64,000 nucleotides of DNA from Arcicella gelida. GTDB lineage: Bacteria; Bacteroidota; Bacteroidia; Cytophagales; Spirosomataceae. The position numbers were made by a program, and so were the translations under genes. Where the stretch lies: positions 124,001 through 188,000 of the forward strand of contig NZ_JAYGIL010000008.1 in the NCBI RefSeq assembly GCF_034931025.1, in the 5' to 3' direction. Below the pieces are notes generated by a model that saw only the letters and a list, made by a program, of their open reading frames with translations, was not told the DNA's origin and ran no database searches. How positions within the stretch are numbered: position 1 is the stretch's first letter; each line of letters starts with the position of its first letter. Below are positions 35,527 to 44,982 of this stretch, in pieces.

Positions 35527-36438
35527 ATGCAGATGGATTTATTAGCAGGTCTCAAAGAGCGCTTTTTTGTGAATGCTGAACAAATTGAAGAGATAAAGTT
35601 AAAGGCTACTCATGATAGTAGCGCTAGTAAAGCTCCCTCAGAGAAGCCAAGTTTGATTATTGTAGGTGTGTCATCAGGGAGTAAGAAAGAAGAGTTAAAT
35701 TTTATGGCTACAGAAGAGCTTGCTGGGAATACTATTTTATTGTCAGCAGATATTTTGAGGAACTATCATCCTAATGTTGCTGAGATTAAGCAGGAATATC
35801 CAGATATGTTATTGCCACTAACCACAGGTTTTACCAAAGAGCTTTTGCTACACATTGAAGACTATGCGATTCAAAATCATTACAATGTTGTATTAGAAGC
35901 AAGTTTAGGCAATGCAGAAAAAGCCGTTCAACGATTAAGTAAATACAAAGAGCAAGCTTATGAGATAGCTTTGAAAGTGTTATCTGTCAATAAACTGTTT
36001 AGTTATTTGAATGCAGAAGAAGCGTATGAACATCGATTACTAACCGAAAAAAGTGGAAGACTTGTCTCTAAACAGTATCATGATCAGCTTTGTATTAAGA
36101 TTCCACAGACACTTCAAAAGTTATACGAACAACAACTACTGGATAAAATCAACATTTATCGACTTCATACTTTTGAAGAAAATGGGGCATTGAAATCCAA
36201 GCAAATCATCTTGGAAGAAAAGAAGGAAAAGGCTTTAGAAGCTTATTTGAATGAACAAAACAGAGATTTTACTTCGACAGAATTAACTTATTTAAAAGAG
36301 AAAGCTCAAAAGGTAAAAGCCATGAAAGCAAGTAGAGATGCTAACTTTTTAGAGAAAGTACGTTTCGATTTCAACTTCAAGTTTATTTTAGAAGGTAAGG
36401 AAGGAAAAACTAAAAGTAAGAAGATGACGGCAGTGTGA
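35527..36438 (+). CDS. Zeta-toxin-like protein with degenerate P-loop
   Basis: The 303-residue protein follows the zeta-toxin kinase pattern. A strand LIIVGVSS leads to the P-loop position, then ILLSADILRNYHPNV (residues about 70-84, the D-x-x-R and HP motifs), and then YNVVLEASLGNAE, the usual EGTLR area. The P-loop reads GVSSGSKK (47-54) where a zeta kinase needs GxxxxGK[ST], so nucleotide binding is doubtful. C-terminal residues are helical and basic. Zeta proteins are common on plasmids, but no epsilon-type antitoxin is adjacent. It may be an inactivated or altered toxin. Confidence 0.7.
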   Translation: MQMDLLAGLKERFFVNAEQIEEIKLKATHDSSASKAPSEKPSLIIVGVSSGSKKEELNFMATEELAGNTILLSADILRNYHPNVAEIKQEYPDMLLPLTTGFTKELLLHIEDYAIQNHYNVVLEASLGNAEKAVQRLSKYKEQAYEIALKVLSVNKLFSYLNAEEAYEHRLLTEKSGRLVSKQYHDQLCIKIPQTLQKLYEQQLLDKINIYRLHTFEENGALKSKQIILEEKKEKALEAYLNEQNRDFTSTELTYLKEKAQKVKAMKASRDANFLEKVRFDFNFKFILEGKEGKTKSKKMTAV

Positions 36439-36445
36439 TTTTAAG

Positions 36446-36483
36446 CCTATCAATAGATCGAATCTCTTTTATGTATTGATAGG
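36446..36483. terminator. Hairpin terminator after zeta-like gene
   Basis: Arms CCTATCAATA (36446-36455) and TATTGATAGG (36474-36483) pair perfectly around an 18-base loop, eight bases after the stop codon and before the convergent hipA stop. Confidence 0.5.
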
Positions 36484-36497
36484 TAAGGGGTTGTTCA

Positions 36498-37763
36498 CTA
36501 AACTGTCATAAAAGCTCTGCTAATCATTTCCTGTTCGTTTCTACTTATTTTATATTTTGTAGCTATTGTTTTCCATTCTGCTACGGCTTGCTTAATCTCT
36601 TCAATAATTTGCTTGGCACGTTCTTGTTTTAGCCTAAAAAATATAGCGACATCCAATGCAAGATTAGTATCCAAAGCGTTATCATTTTCTGAAATGTTTA
36701 ATTTTAATCCAGTACCAGTTTCAATGGGATTTATATCAAAGGCAGGGGAGAGTACCCAACCTTTGTTTGTCAATAAAAATCCATGATTTCTAAGATGGTC
36801 ATCTGTATTAGAGACACAAATATTAAAGACAATTCTTCTCCAAAGCTGTTCTAAATCACCCTCTACATTTGAACCATTTCGCATGATAAATTCAGCTAAT
36901 TGTAAGTAACTTACCCCATCTTGAAAATCTGTTCCATCGGTATATCCTAATAGTGTCATGGCAGATGCAAAATGAATCCTTTTATTATTGACTCTATCAA
37001 AACGTTTTGTCAAAAAAGTATGATGCTGACCACTAAACTTTTGAATCATTGCTTCTGACATTTGAATCCCCGATTTTTGGGCTAATTCATAAATGACCAT
37101 TTCCCATGCAGCAGTATCTCGATTATCAAAGTTACTTGGGAATTTTGCAATCCATAAATGGTTATTGGTATCTACAATACTTGCTTTGGGTCTTGCACCT
37201 CCTAAAGATGAACCAGGAGCAATGAGCATATTTAACCACTTTAAATAATCAGGATTATCTACACTGTCATCTTTTTCAAGTTGAAGACTAGCTTGCTCTA
37301 ATTCTCTTAGTGAGGTAAAAGGTGGAGCAGCCATTGCCTTATTATCATTTAAAAATGAACCCTCAATAGATTCCTTAAAACGTATTGCTCCCATTCTATG
37401 TTGGTCATAGACACCTAAAAGGTAATCTGTTTCAAAAAGTAATTGTTCTTTACGCCCCTCTAATCTTGCCATAGCAGCTTCACGCCTACGCATGAGTAAA
37501 CGTCCCCATCTGTCGGGTGAAGAATCCATAAAAATTCCAAAATTACCTTTAGTATCATTTAAGTATTGCTTTCCACTATATAATGCTAAATCAGGGTCAA
37601 GTGAAAAGAGATATTCATTGACTGTCAACCACTGTTTATCATATTCAAAAGTAAAGATTTCTTTTCCTCTGATTTGTGTGGCTGATAACTCTCCCATTAA
37701 TTGAGGTTCAGTTGAGGTTTCCCAATCTGTAAATACAGCAATATGTCGTTTTTTCTCTGCCAT
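36498..37763 (-). CDS. hipA: HipA-like toxin kinase
   Basis: The 421-residue protein carries the HipA signatures: ALYSGKQYLNDTKGNFGIFMD near the N-terminus, the ATP-binding region GSSLGGARPKASI and WIAKFPS, the kinase loop SNTDDHLRNHG around residue 316 and the Mg-binding SPAFDINPIE. HipA kinases phosphorylate a tRNA synthetase and cause dormancy. It is ten bases after hipB and the catalytic motifs are intact, so the toxin looks functional, likely as a plasmid stability system. Confidence 0.9.
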   Translation of the reverse strand: MAEKKRHIAVFTDWETSTEPQLMGELSATQIRGKEIFTFEYDKQWLTVNEYLFSLDPDLALYSGKQYLNDTKGNFGIFMDSSPDRWGRLLMRRREAAMARLEGRKEQLLFETDYLLGVYDQHRMGAIRFKESIEGSFLNDNKAMAAPPFTSLRELEQASLQLEKDDSVDNPDYLKWLNMLIAPGSSLGGARPKASIVDTNNHLWIAKFPSNFDNRDTAAWEMVIYELAQKSGIQMSEAMIQKFSGQHHTFLTKRFDRVNNKRIHFASAMTLLGYTDGTDFQDGVSYLQLAEFIMRNGSNVEGDLEQLWRRIVFNICVSNTDDHLRNHGFLLTNKGWVLSPAFDINPIETGTGLKLNISENDNALDTNLALDVAIFFRLKQERAKQIIEEIKQAVAEWKTIATKYKISRNEQEMISRAFMTV

Positions 37764-37773
37764 TATTTTATGC

Positions 37774-38091
37774 CTATTTAGTTTTTCTGCTTGCCCGTCT
37801 TTTGACTAATAAATCGGCATCTTGTAGTTTCCTACCTAAAATATCATCATTGGCTAGGTTTAGAAAGTTTTTTTCTAAACCCAAAACGAACAGTACTTGC
37901 AAGTAAGTCCCCATCGCAACACTTGGCGTACCTTTTTCAATTAACCATAATGTGGTACGACTAATGTCCGCACGTTCAGCAACTTGTTCGGCACTTAGTT
38001 TTCTTCTTAGACGAGCAAGTCTAATATCTTCTCCTAATTGAGCTAATATTTTAGCAGCAGTCGGTAATAATATAGTTGCTTTAGAGTTCAT
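37774..38091 (-). CDS. hipB: HipB-like antitoxin (XRE family)
   Basis: I start it at the ATG giving MNSKATILLPTAAK (105 residues), because the upstream in-frame alternative is TTG and the operator overlaps that part. The helix-turn-helix is LRRKLSAEQVAERADISRTT (about residues 31-50). The C-terminus is basic (LLVKRRASRKTK). It should bind HipA and the operator that overlaps its start codon, repressing hipBA. Confidence 0.87.
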   Translation of the reverse strand: MNSKATILLPTAAKILAQLGEDIRLARLRRKLSAEQVAERADISRTTLWLIEKGTPSVAMGTYLQVLFVLGLEKNFLNLANDDILGRKLQDADLLVKRRASRKTK

Positions 38092-38146
38092 AATGTTTGA
38101 TATTACGAACAAATATATATATAATGTTTATAATATCAAACATTAT
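38090..38146 (-). promoter_or_regulatory. Palindromic operator at the hipB start
   Basis: Perfect 16-bp arms (ATAATGTTTGATATTA at 38090-38105, its complement at 38131-38146) flank 25 AT-rich bases. The left arm includes two bases of the hipB ATG. A second AATGTTT half-site at 38123-38129 pairs with AAACATT in the right arm at eight-base spacing. This fits HipB autorepression. Confidence 0.75.
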
Positions 38147-38155
38147 AGGGCAGAG

Positions 38156-41100
38156 CTATTGTTTTAGATTTTTAACCGCCATCCCTTTCTTATCCATCTC
38201 AACAACCCGCTCTTCAGCATTGCTGGACGGAATAACATTGCTTGACTTTTCCTTTTTTTCAATGGTTTTATCAATCTTTTCTTTTAGGGAATCAAGTTCT
38301 TTTTTGACTTTAATAAGTTCATTTTCTCCTTTAAAGTCTTCTTGGATAAACTTTCTTAAATCATTGATATTTTTATTGATATTCTCAATGTTCTGTTGTA
38401 CACTTTCGATTAAAGCGGGGATTTTGACGAGTGTTCTCTGTGGATATTGTACGGCTATATCGGGGGTATTCGCAAGATTTCCTCCATTGAAAACATACTT
38501 TTCATTACTTTTTCCTTGTATGATTAAGATGTTTTCTAAACTTACTCTATTATCAAAGTCTCTTATCTTAGTCGTTTCGAAATACATTTTAAAGCCTGCA
38601 TAAGTGCCTACTTCGGTAATTCCTTCTTGAGAGATACTATCTTTTAATTTAACAAGATATGCACCTAATCCCTTTTCAGTTTTTATGTCAAACTCCTTTT
38701 TATCAAAAAGTGAATCTGAATGACGAGTAATAAATTTTTCTAAGGTCTGTGAATTAACCAAGTATTTATCAAGATTAACCTTTTCTGCATTAAACGCTAA
38801 CTGTTGTTCTAAAAGAAACTTTTGATCTTTCAGAAATGCTTCTTTTTTTATTTCATTTAATCGTAAGGAAGTTTCCAACCCTTCAATCTTTTCTTCCGCC
38901 AGTCGCTGGTCTTTTAGAAACATAAACTTTTCAGATTCAACTTTCCCAAGTTCCCGTTCTAATTTTGCTTTATCAAGGAGCATAGTATTTCCAGAAAGAA
39001 TGGCACAGTACTCGGCATAATTCATGCCATTGGCTTCGTCCATTCCGCCTTCGTCAATTTTCCGTACTCCCAGCTGATTCGATTTAATCTGGTTAATAAA
39101 AATACTTTTGTTAAGCAGAAGATTGAATTTATAAGAATCTAGCGTCTGTTCAACGGCATAGACAAAATTATGTACTTCATTATTATTAAACTTCATGGCA
39201 TATTCATTGCCTTGTCTGGCACCTCTACCAATTCGCTGTTCAAATTCAGAAGGTTTCCATGGAATATCTAAATGGTGCATGGCAATCATTCGACGCTGTG
39301 CATTTACGCCAGTACCTAAAGTACTTGTCGAGCCAATCAAAACTCGTACTTCACCACTATTCATTTTTTCAAATAGCTTTTCTCGCTGTTTATCCGTTTT
39401 GAAAGATTGAATAAAAGCAATTTCATCGGGTATTAAGCCTTTTTCAATCAACTTATCCTTGATGGCAAAATATACATTGAACCCCGTACTTTTTGAGGAA
39501 GGTGTACTCAAATCACAGAAAATCATTTGAGTCGCTTTGAAGTGATTACCTTCCTGATAGTAATCTAATACTTTATGACAGCATTGATTGATTTTATTAT
39601 TGACATCATCGTTAAAGTTGGGATGAATCAATCGCATATCTAATGCCATTTTTTTGCTCTCATTGGTGGCAATTAGCATTTTTGCTTTTTCCTCACTTTC
39701 ACTTAGTGGATTACGATAGATTAAAGTACCGTCACCAGAATTGGCAAAATCTTGTAAACGCAATGAAAAATCCTGTTGCTCTTTGGTTTGTGGTAAAACC
39801 ACTAATTCAGTTTTGGCTTTGGCCGGGAAGATGCCAACCATATCACTTGTTTTGTAATCTGTAATTTGACTATAAAAAATAGCTAATTCTGGTACTTTGA
39901 TGTATTCTCGAAATCGTTCTTTTTGAATGATATTATTGGTAATGGAGATTTCGTACTCTGTTGATTTAACACCATAAGTAGCAATCCAAGAATCGAAATT
40001 AAAAATCTGTTGTTTCTTTAATTCTTTGGGTCGAAGGTATTTGAAAAGTAAGTAAAGTTCATTCAAAGAATTAGAAATAGGTGTACCAGACAGAAAAGTA
40101 ACCCCTAAATCTTTCCCTTTTTTCTCCTGTAAAGTTCGTAGTGCAACCAACATATTTAAAGCCCTGTCACTTCCTTCCATACCTCCTAGACCTGCTACAT
40201 TATTATGTCGAGTACTGTAAGTAAGGTTTTTGTAAATATGCGATTCATCAACAAAAATATGGTCAATCCCCATAGAATCGAAATTGAGTACATCATCACG
40301 ATGTTCCTTAATCGCTTCCATTTTGGTTTTAAGCTTACTTTCTAAATTAGCCTGTCGTTTCAATAAGCCTTTGTATTGTTGTTTAGTCTCATAGGTTTGT
40401 GACATCGCATTCATCACCTTCAAATCCTTGTTCAGATTATTCAATTCATCTCCAAGAACAGCCGAAAAGGCTTCATGAGAATGAGGTATTTTGCTAAACT
40501 GTTCATGGGTAAGAATTACACAATCCCAATTATTGTTCTTGATTTGATTAAAGATGTTTTCCCGATTCTTTTTACTAAAATCTACATCACCGCTGTAAAG
40601 TAAGCTGGCATCTGGATAAGCCCTTTTGTAGGTTTCAGCAATTTGAGCAATGTTCGCTTTCAAACAAAGAATCAAAGGTTTATTGGCTACGCCCAAGCGT
40701 TTCATTTCATGGCTTGTTACAATCATTGTCAATGATTTACCCAAACCAACTTGATGGTCAACAATTCCACCATCTTGCTGAATCAACGTCCAAGCCGCAT
40801 CTTTCTGGGATTTATATAAATCAGGAATGCCTAAATTCTGTAAGTTTAATTGTGGGAAAGTTAAATGTTCACCATCATACTGAGGTTTTACATAGCAGTT
40901 AAATTTCTGATTATAAGTTTTGGCTAAATCATTCTTAAATTCAATGTCTTGTTCATTCAAAAAGTTGACGAATTTGTTTCTAATATCCTCAATCTTGTTA
41001 TTGACCAAAATGGTTTTATCCTTATCTGTCACATAGATATTTTTACCTTTGTCAGCATCGTAACCTATTAGCTTTTCCATTTTTGGCGTAGTATTGTACA

Positions 41101-43330
41101 AAGCATGTTCCAGCAAATCAATTCCATTTACTTTATTATTATCGGCAGCAACGGCATACAAAGTATTGATATTTTCATTGCGTTCATACTTTTGGTATGA
41201 AATCATGTAGTTGTCGGTATTTTCTAAATAATCTACCGAAATACTTGAACTGTTGAAGAGCTGACGAGCAAAATGTTCATAGATTTTAGGAGAAATCCAT
41301 CTTTCTCCCAGATTAAAATCTAAATCATTAAAACTAATAGGAGTAGGGAGAACCTCCTTTAAACAATCTAAAGTATGCTGTAATCTTTCCTTTTTTTGTT
41401 GGTCTTCAATGTGCGGTAAATTGTTTTCTAACCAATTGATTTTCTCGACCACATTCCCAGAAATAACAGAAGCAAAACCTTCAAATCTAGCAGTTTTAGG
41501 ATTATAAGCTATAAGTTTATCCGCTAATAATTGCTGTTCAATGGCAGTCTCATTATTTTGACTAAGTTTAGCTATGTAAGGCACATCAGCAAAACCATAT
41601 TGATTCAATGAAACATAAAAAGCATCCTTGACAGAATAATCATGTACTTGATTAAAACCAACGGGTTTATGGAAAATATCAGCTTTTATAAATTCATTAT
41701 TTTCAACTCGCTCTAGCCCGAAAAGTGGCTTATTCTTAGGGTCTTCGTCTAAATAAATTCTATTGCTATTCAAAGAACCATAAACACTCTTAAAGTTATC
41801 GTATAGTTCATTGAGTGATTTTCTTAAGACTGGATGCTCAATTTTTTCGGCTAATTCGTAGCGATACAAATCATCGTAAGTTTTACGGATTTGCATCACC
41901 GCCAAATACATATTTTGTAGTTCCTTAGTATAATCAGTAGGAACTAAATAATTAGTACCAACATCAATTTTAAGCTTGTATAATTTATCATTTTCAATGA
42001 CAAACTGACCATCAATATCGCTTTCGGTCAGAGGTGTTTTATAAGGAATGTTCTTGGGCAATGTTGCTGTAATGTGCGAACTAGCTTCAACTGGATTAAT
42101 AGGAACAGCAGGTGCAAAGAGGTCTAATTGAAAAAGATTAACTTTCTTACTAACGGAAGTCGTGTTAAATAGCGAAGGTTCAGTAACCTTCGCAGCAAGA
42201 TTATTGGTAAAGTTTTTCTTGAAATCAGCAGCCAGTATTTCATCCACAGCTTTACAAATTTCAGGTAGCCCTCCCGCTTTTAAATACGCTAAATTCGGTC
42301 TGCCATATTGGTCTTTCCCGAAGGTTAACTCGTCAGAAATGATAGTATGGCGATTCAGATGAAAGAATTCATTGAGGTGAAATTTGTGAGAGGATTTTTC
42401 ATTCGTAATCAAAGCAGTTCGTACTAAAGATTGTTCCATTGGATTAAGTGTGGTTTTAGGTCCAGTCTTTTGTAAAATCAATAAATCTGCTCCTGCCTGA
42501 GTACCAGCGTCCAAAAATGTATTTTGAGGTAATCGAATGGCTGAAATGAGATTAGCATTAGCCATTACAAATTGTCTGATAGGCAAATGAGCGGGACTAT
42601 CCAACACACCATAAGGCATAATATGTGCCAAAACTCCGCCTTCCTTCAACAAATCAAGGGATTTAATAAGGAAGAAATTATGAATATGGTTACTTGCCTG
42701 TCGTTTTACTTTATTCTTGTTGAGATTATAAATGGGGTCAAAAACCTTAAAATCGCCAAAAGGAATATTGGAAGAAATTAAATCATAAGTCCCCATTTTA
42801 TGCTTATCAACAGTTTCAAAAGGAGCATTTATACTGTTAGTATAAAGTGCCTTTAGGATTTTAGCCGTTAAATCGTCTTTCTCTATAAGTAAGCTATCTT
42901 TCATGGCAATTCCCAATTGTTGGAACTCACTAAAGAATAAGCCAGTACCAGCACTTGGATCAAGATAATTATTAGCTTTTACACCATTTTTTAGAAGGGC
43001 ATTTCCAATGGAACGAATGAGTTCAGGAGAAGTGTAAAAACTGGTGAGGATACTGTTTTTGATACTCTCGATATTTTGCTGATAGTTTGGCTTTGAGGAT
43101 AAGAAAGTATGTAATTCTTCAATCTGAGGTTTGATTTTTAGTGACTCTAAACTCCAAGAAGAGATATTATCCAAAGGCAAGAGTAGTTCTTTTAAACCTC
43201 CCCAACCTTTAAATTTTGAGAGCATCTCTTTCTCATCAGGCGTAGCAACTCTTTTTTCTTCGAGGATTTGGTACGCAGTTTTGAGTCCCTCCAAATTATC
43301 TTTGAGGACTTGCTTTTTTTGATAGGACAT
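38156..43330 (-). CDS. Giant N6-adenine methyltransferase-helicase (anti-restriction type, DarB-like)
   Basis: A 1,724-residue cytoplasmic protein. Residues about 90-200 hold a methyltransferase fold: SAM motif LDPSAGTGLF (123-132) and motif IV-like SSNIPFGDF (187-194; classic NPPY/F reads NIPF). A SNF2/DEAD-type helicase starts near 860: DHQVGLGKSLTMIVT (P-loop), HIFVDESHIYKN near 1025, and the C-terminal motif VI region RIGRGARQGN near 1368. The last ~250 residues are coiled and charged. Fused methyltransferase-helicases of this kind occur on conjugative elements and phages (DarB) and can protect incoming DNA from restriction; that role is inferred here. Confidence 0.84.
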   Translation of the reverse strand: MSYQKKQVLKDNLEGLKTAYQILEEKRVATPDEKEMLSKFKGWGGLKELLLPLDNISSWSLESLKIKPQIEELHTFLSSKPNYQQNIESIKNSILTSFYTSPELIRSIGNALLKNGVKANNYLDPSAGTGLFFSEFQQLGIAMKDSLLIEKDDLTAKILKALYTNSINAPFETVDKHKMGTYDLISSNIPFGDFKVFDPIYNLNKNKVKRQASNHIHNFFLIKSLDLLKEGGVLAHIMPYGVLDSPAHLPIRQFVMANANLISAIRLPQNTFLDAGTQAGADLLILQKTGPKTTLNPMEQSLVRTALITNEKSSHKFHLNEFFHLNRHTIISDELTFGKDQYGRPNLAYLKAGGLPEICKAVDEILAADFKKNFTNNLAAKVTEPSLFNTTSVSKKVNLFQLDLFAPAVPINPVEASSHITATLPKNIPYKTPLTESDIDGQFVIENDKLYKLKIDVGTNYLVPTDYTKELQNMYLAVMQIRKTYDDLYRYELAEKIEHPVLRKSLNELYDNFKSVYGSLNSNRIYLDEDPKNKPLFGLERVENNEFIKADIFHKPVGFNQVHDYSVKDAFYVSLNQYGFADVPYIAKLSQNNETAIEQQLLADKLIAYNPKTARFEGFASVISGNVVEKINWLENNLPHIEDQQKKERLQHTLDCLKEVLPTPISFNDLDFNLGERWISPKIYEHFARQLFNSSSISVDYLENTDNYMISYQKYERNENINTLYAVAADNNKVNGIDLLEHALYNTTPKMEKLIGYDADKGKNIYVTDKDKTILVNNKIEDIRNKFVNFLNEQDIEFKNDLAKTYNQKFNCYVKPQYDGEHLTFPQLNLQNLGIPDLYKSQKDAAWTLIQQDGGIVDHQVGLGKSLTMIVTSHEMKRLGVANKPLILCLKANIAQIAETYKRAYPDASLLYSGDVDFSKKNRENIFNQIKNNNWDCVILTHEQFSKIPHSHEAFSAVLGDELNNLNKDLKVMNAMSQTYETKQQYKGLLKRQANLESKLKTKMEAIKEHRDDVLNFDSMGIDHIFVDESHIYKNLTYSTRHNNVAGLGGMEGSDRALNMLVALRTLQEKKGKDLGVTFLSGTPISNSLNELYLLFKYLRPKELKKQQIFNFDSWIATYGVKSTEYEISITNNIIQKERFREYIKVPELAIFYSQITDYKTSDMVGIFPAKAKTELVVLPQTKEQQDFSLRLQDFANSGDGTLIYRNPLSESEEKAKMLIATNESKKMALDMRLIHPNFNDDVNNKINQCCHKVLDYYQEGNHFKATQMIFCDLSTPSSKSTGFNVYFAIKDKLIEKGLIPDEIAFIQSFKTDKQREKLFEKMNSGEVRVLIGSTSTLGTGVNAQRRMIAMHHLDIPWKPSEFEQRIGRGARQGNEYAMKFNNNEVHNFVYAVEQTLDSYKFNLLLNKSIFINQIKSNQLGVRKIDEGGMDEANGMNYAEYCAILSGNTMLLDKAKLERELGKVESEKFMFLKDQRLAEEKIEGLETSLRLNEIKKEAFLKDQKFLLEQQLAFNAEKVNLDKYLVNSQTLEKFITRHSDSLFDKKEFDIKTEKGLGAYLVKLKDSISQEGITEVGTYAGFKMYFETTKIRDFDNRVSLENILIIQGKSNEKYVFNGGNLANTPDIAVQYPQRTLVKIPALIESVQQNIENINKNINDLRKFIQEDFKGENELIKVKKELDSLKEKIDKTIEKKEKSSNVIPSSNAEERVVEMDKKGMAVKNLKQ

Positions 43331-43381
43331 TTCGGCAGAAGGTTTAGAATAATACAGAGCTATGTGTTTAATGAAGCTGAT

Positions 43382-43789
43382 TTAATCCAAAAAAAAGGAT
43401 TCAATCAGTGTTGAGATAGATTTCTCTTCATCAATCAACGAGCGATATTCTTTAGAGAAATAAAGGATTTTCGCCCTGGTCTCATCATCAAAAACATCAA
43501 TACTAAAGGCGTATTGCTCCACCAATATATCATACAGTCTCGTGTAGCTCGTCTGAAAATCAAAGAGCTGTTTATTTGCTATTTCCTCGGCTTCAGCAGA
43601 CTGAAAACCTAGGAGTATAAGCCTTTCCAATTCGCTATAATAGTGTTGAATTCTTTGATTGATAAGAGATTCCAAATCAGCTTTTGGATAGTAGTCCAAG
43701 ATGTCAGGATTATTTGCTTCTAAAAAAGCAACGACTGTTTTTTGTTTTTCAGAAATGACAGAGTCTTTGAAGGATAATTGCGCTTGCAT
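43382..43789 (-). CDS. DUF1896-like small helical protein
   Basis: A 135-residue, all-helical acidic protein (NQRIQHYYSELERLILLGFQ and LFDFQTSYTRLYDILVEQ). DUF1896 proteins of Bacteroidota conjugative elements have this size and look, and lie beside the methyltransferase-helicase gene as here (51 bases upstream). Function is unknown; a partner of the helicase is a reasonable guess. Confidence 0.58.
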   Translation of the reverse strand: MQAQLSFKDSVISEKQKTVVAFLEANNPDILDYYPKADLESLINQRIQHYYSELERLILLGFQSAEAEEIANKQLFDFQTSYTRLYDILVEQYAFSIDVFDDETRAKILYFSKEYRSLIDEEKSISTLIESFFLD

Positions 43790-43943
43790 ATAAAAGATAG
43801 TTTAGTATGTATATAACTAATTTTAACATAAAATTAATAACTTTAAACATTATTCAAAATTTAAAAAGTATAATTTGGAAGAATACATTAAAAAAATAGA
43901 GATGAACTAAAGAAGAATCTGAGAAAATCGGCATGACTGTTGT

Positions 43944-44069
43944 CCAAAGACAGCCTTCTCGGGGCAGTTGGACAAGGCTTACTAAGACAGTCTTTGGAAG
44001 TAATTGCAAGAGTTCCCATCATGAAATATAGGCTTTAGCTACACACGATTTCATGATGGGAACACTTGC
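43944..44069. ncRNA. Two-hairpin structured element, candidate RNA or recombination site
   Basis: Hairpin 1: CCAAAGAC/GTCTTTGG (43944-43951, 43990-43997) with inner AGCCTT/AAGGCT. Hairpin 2: 22-base arms at 44006-44027 and 44048-44069, one mismatch, 20-base loop. The 540-base gap around it (43790-44328) has no protein-coding gene. Whether it is transcribed is unknown. Confidence 0.4.
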
Positions 44070-44237
44070 TTGGGTTATAATAGTAGAAATAACACCTACA
44101 TTTTGTTGCCTATTTGTAGAAGAATGAGCCCATAGAGGTCGTTTTAAATTGTTTTAAAATTTACCTAACGGATTTATTCAAGAAGAATAGTGAAGTCAAT
44201 ATTGAGGGGAGGCATATCAAGTTGTATTGATAAAAAA

Positions 44238-44265
44238 GCAGCTTCAACATTAAGGTTGAAGCTGC
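44238..44265 (-). terminator. Rho-independent terminator for the lipoprotein gene
   Basis: GCAGCTTCAAC and GTTGAAGCTGC form an 11-bp stem with a six-base loop. On the - strand it is followed by six T (44232-44237). It lies 64 bases past the lipoprotein stop. Confidence 0.82.
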
Positions 44266-44328
44266 AAAGGAAGTGCTATTTGTTAAAGTTTAAGCTCAAC
44301 TAGGTATTTATAACAGTCTCTCTTTAAA

Positions 44329-44928
44329 TTATTGAAGATTTACAATTGAAGCCTTAAATTTTACACCTTTAAATCTTAGTGTATCAGGAGAATCTGCAAA
44401 CCACTTCTTGCCATCATCTCCCAATTTTAATATAAAAGTAGCATCAAATTCTGCCTCAATATAGTTGTTTGTTAAATCTAATTTAGTAATCGTTAACCTG
44501 TTTTTTTCCTTTGGGTTACTCAACACTATATAGGTATCTTTTAAAATATGTCCATCATCTTGTTTTGTAAAATATGAAGCGCTGACAGTATTCGTGTTAA
44601 TCGTGGAATCATTCAAACAATTACTTTGAACGGATTCTCCCGTAAATTCATGTTTTATGATGTCAAAACTTCCTTCTCGCAATGGAATTTTACCAATTCC
44701 AAAAGCCTCTCTAAGAAATCTATCTTCATTATAAACTACAATTTCAAAGCTAATACTTTGGGTGCATTTCTTTGAATAACCAATTCTCAAATTAGTGTTT
44801 TGCCAAGGCTTTCCATTAATAGCTCCCGCTATTACTTCTCCGCTAACATGTGGGTCTATTTCTTCATTTTTACAACTTTGAAACCATAGTAAAGTTGTAA
44901 GTATCAATATCATTATTGTGTATTTCAT
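44329..44928 (-). CDS. Lipoprotein of the DUF6252-like type
   Basis: This 199-residue protein has a lipobox (LTTLLWFQSCKN, cysteine at 19) and a strand-rich body with AGAINGKPWQNTNLR, a start shared by small Bacteroidota lipoproteins (the 'NGKPW' pattern seen in DUF6252 proteins). It ends with the strands FKGVKFKASIVNL. It is followed by a good terminator and preceded by the sorting-domain fragment gene in the same direction. Function is unknown. Confidence 0.55.
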   Translation of the reverse strand: MKYTIMILILTTLLWFQSCKNEEIDPHVSGEVIAGAINGKPWQNTNLRIGYSKKCTQSISFEIVVYNEDRFLREAFGIGKIPLREGSFDIIKHEFTGESVQSNCLNDSTINTNTVSASYFTKQDDGHILKDTYIVLSNPKEKNRLTITKLDLTNNYIEAEFDATFILKLGDDGKKWFADSPDTLRFKGVKFKASIVNLQ

Positions 44929-44982
44929 CGGATATGATTTTTATCTCCAACCACGTCTTTTATATTATGATTGAAGTACGAT

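Noticed and set aside
38092..38112. Longer HipB start at TTG
   Set aside because: TTG is less likely than the ATG at 38091, and the extra residues overlap the operator arm.
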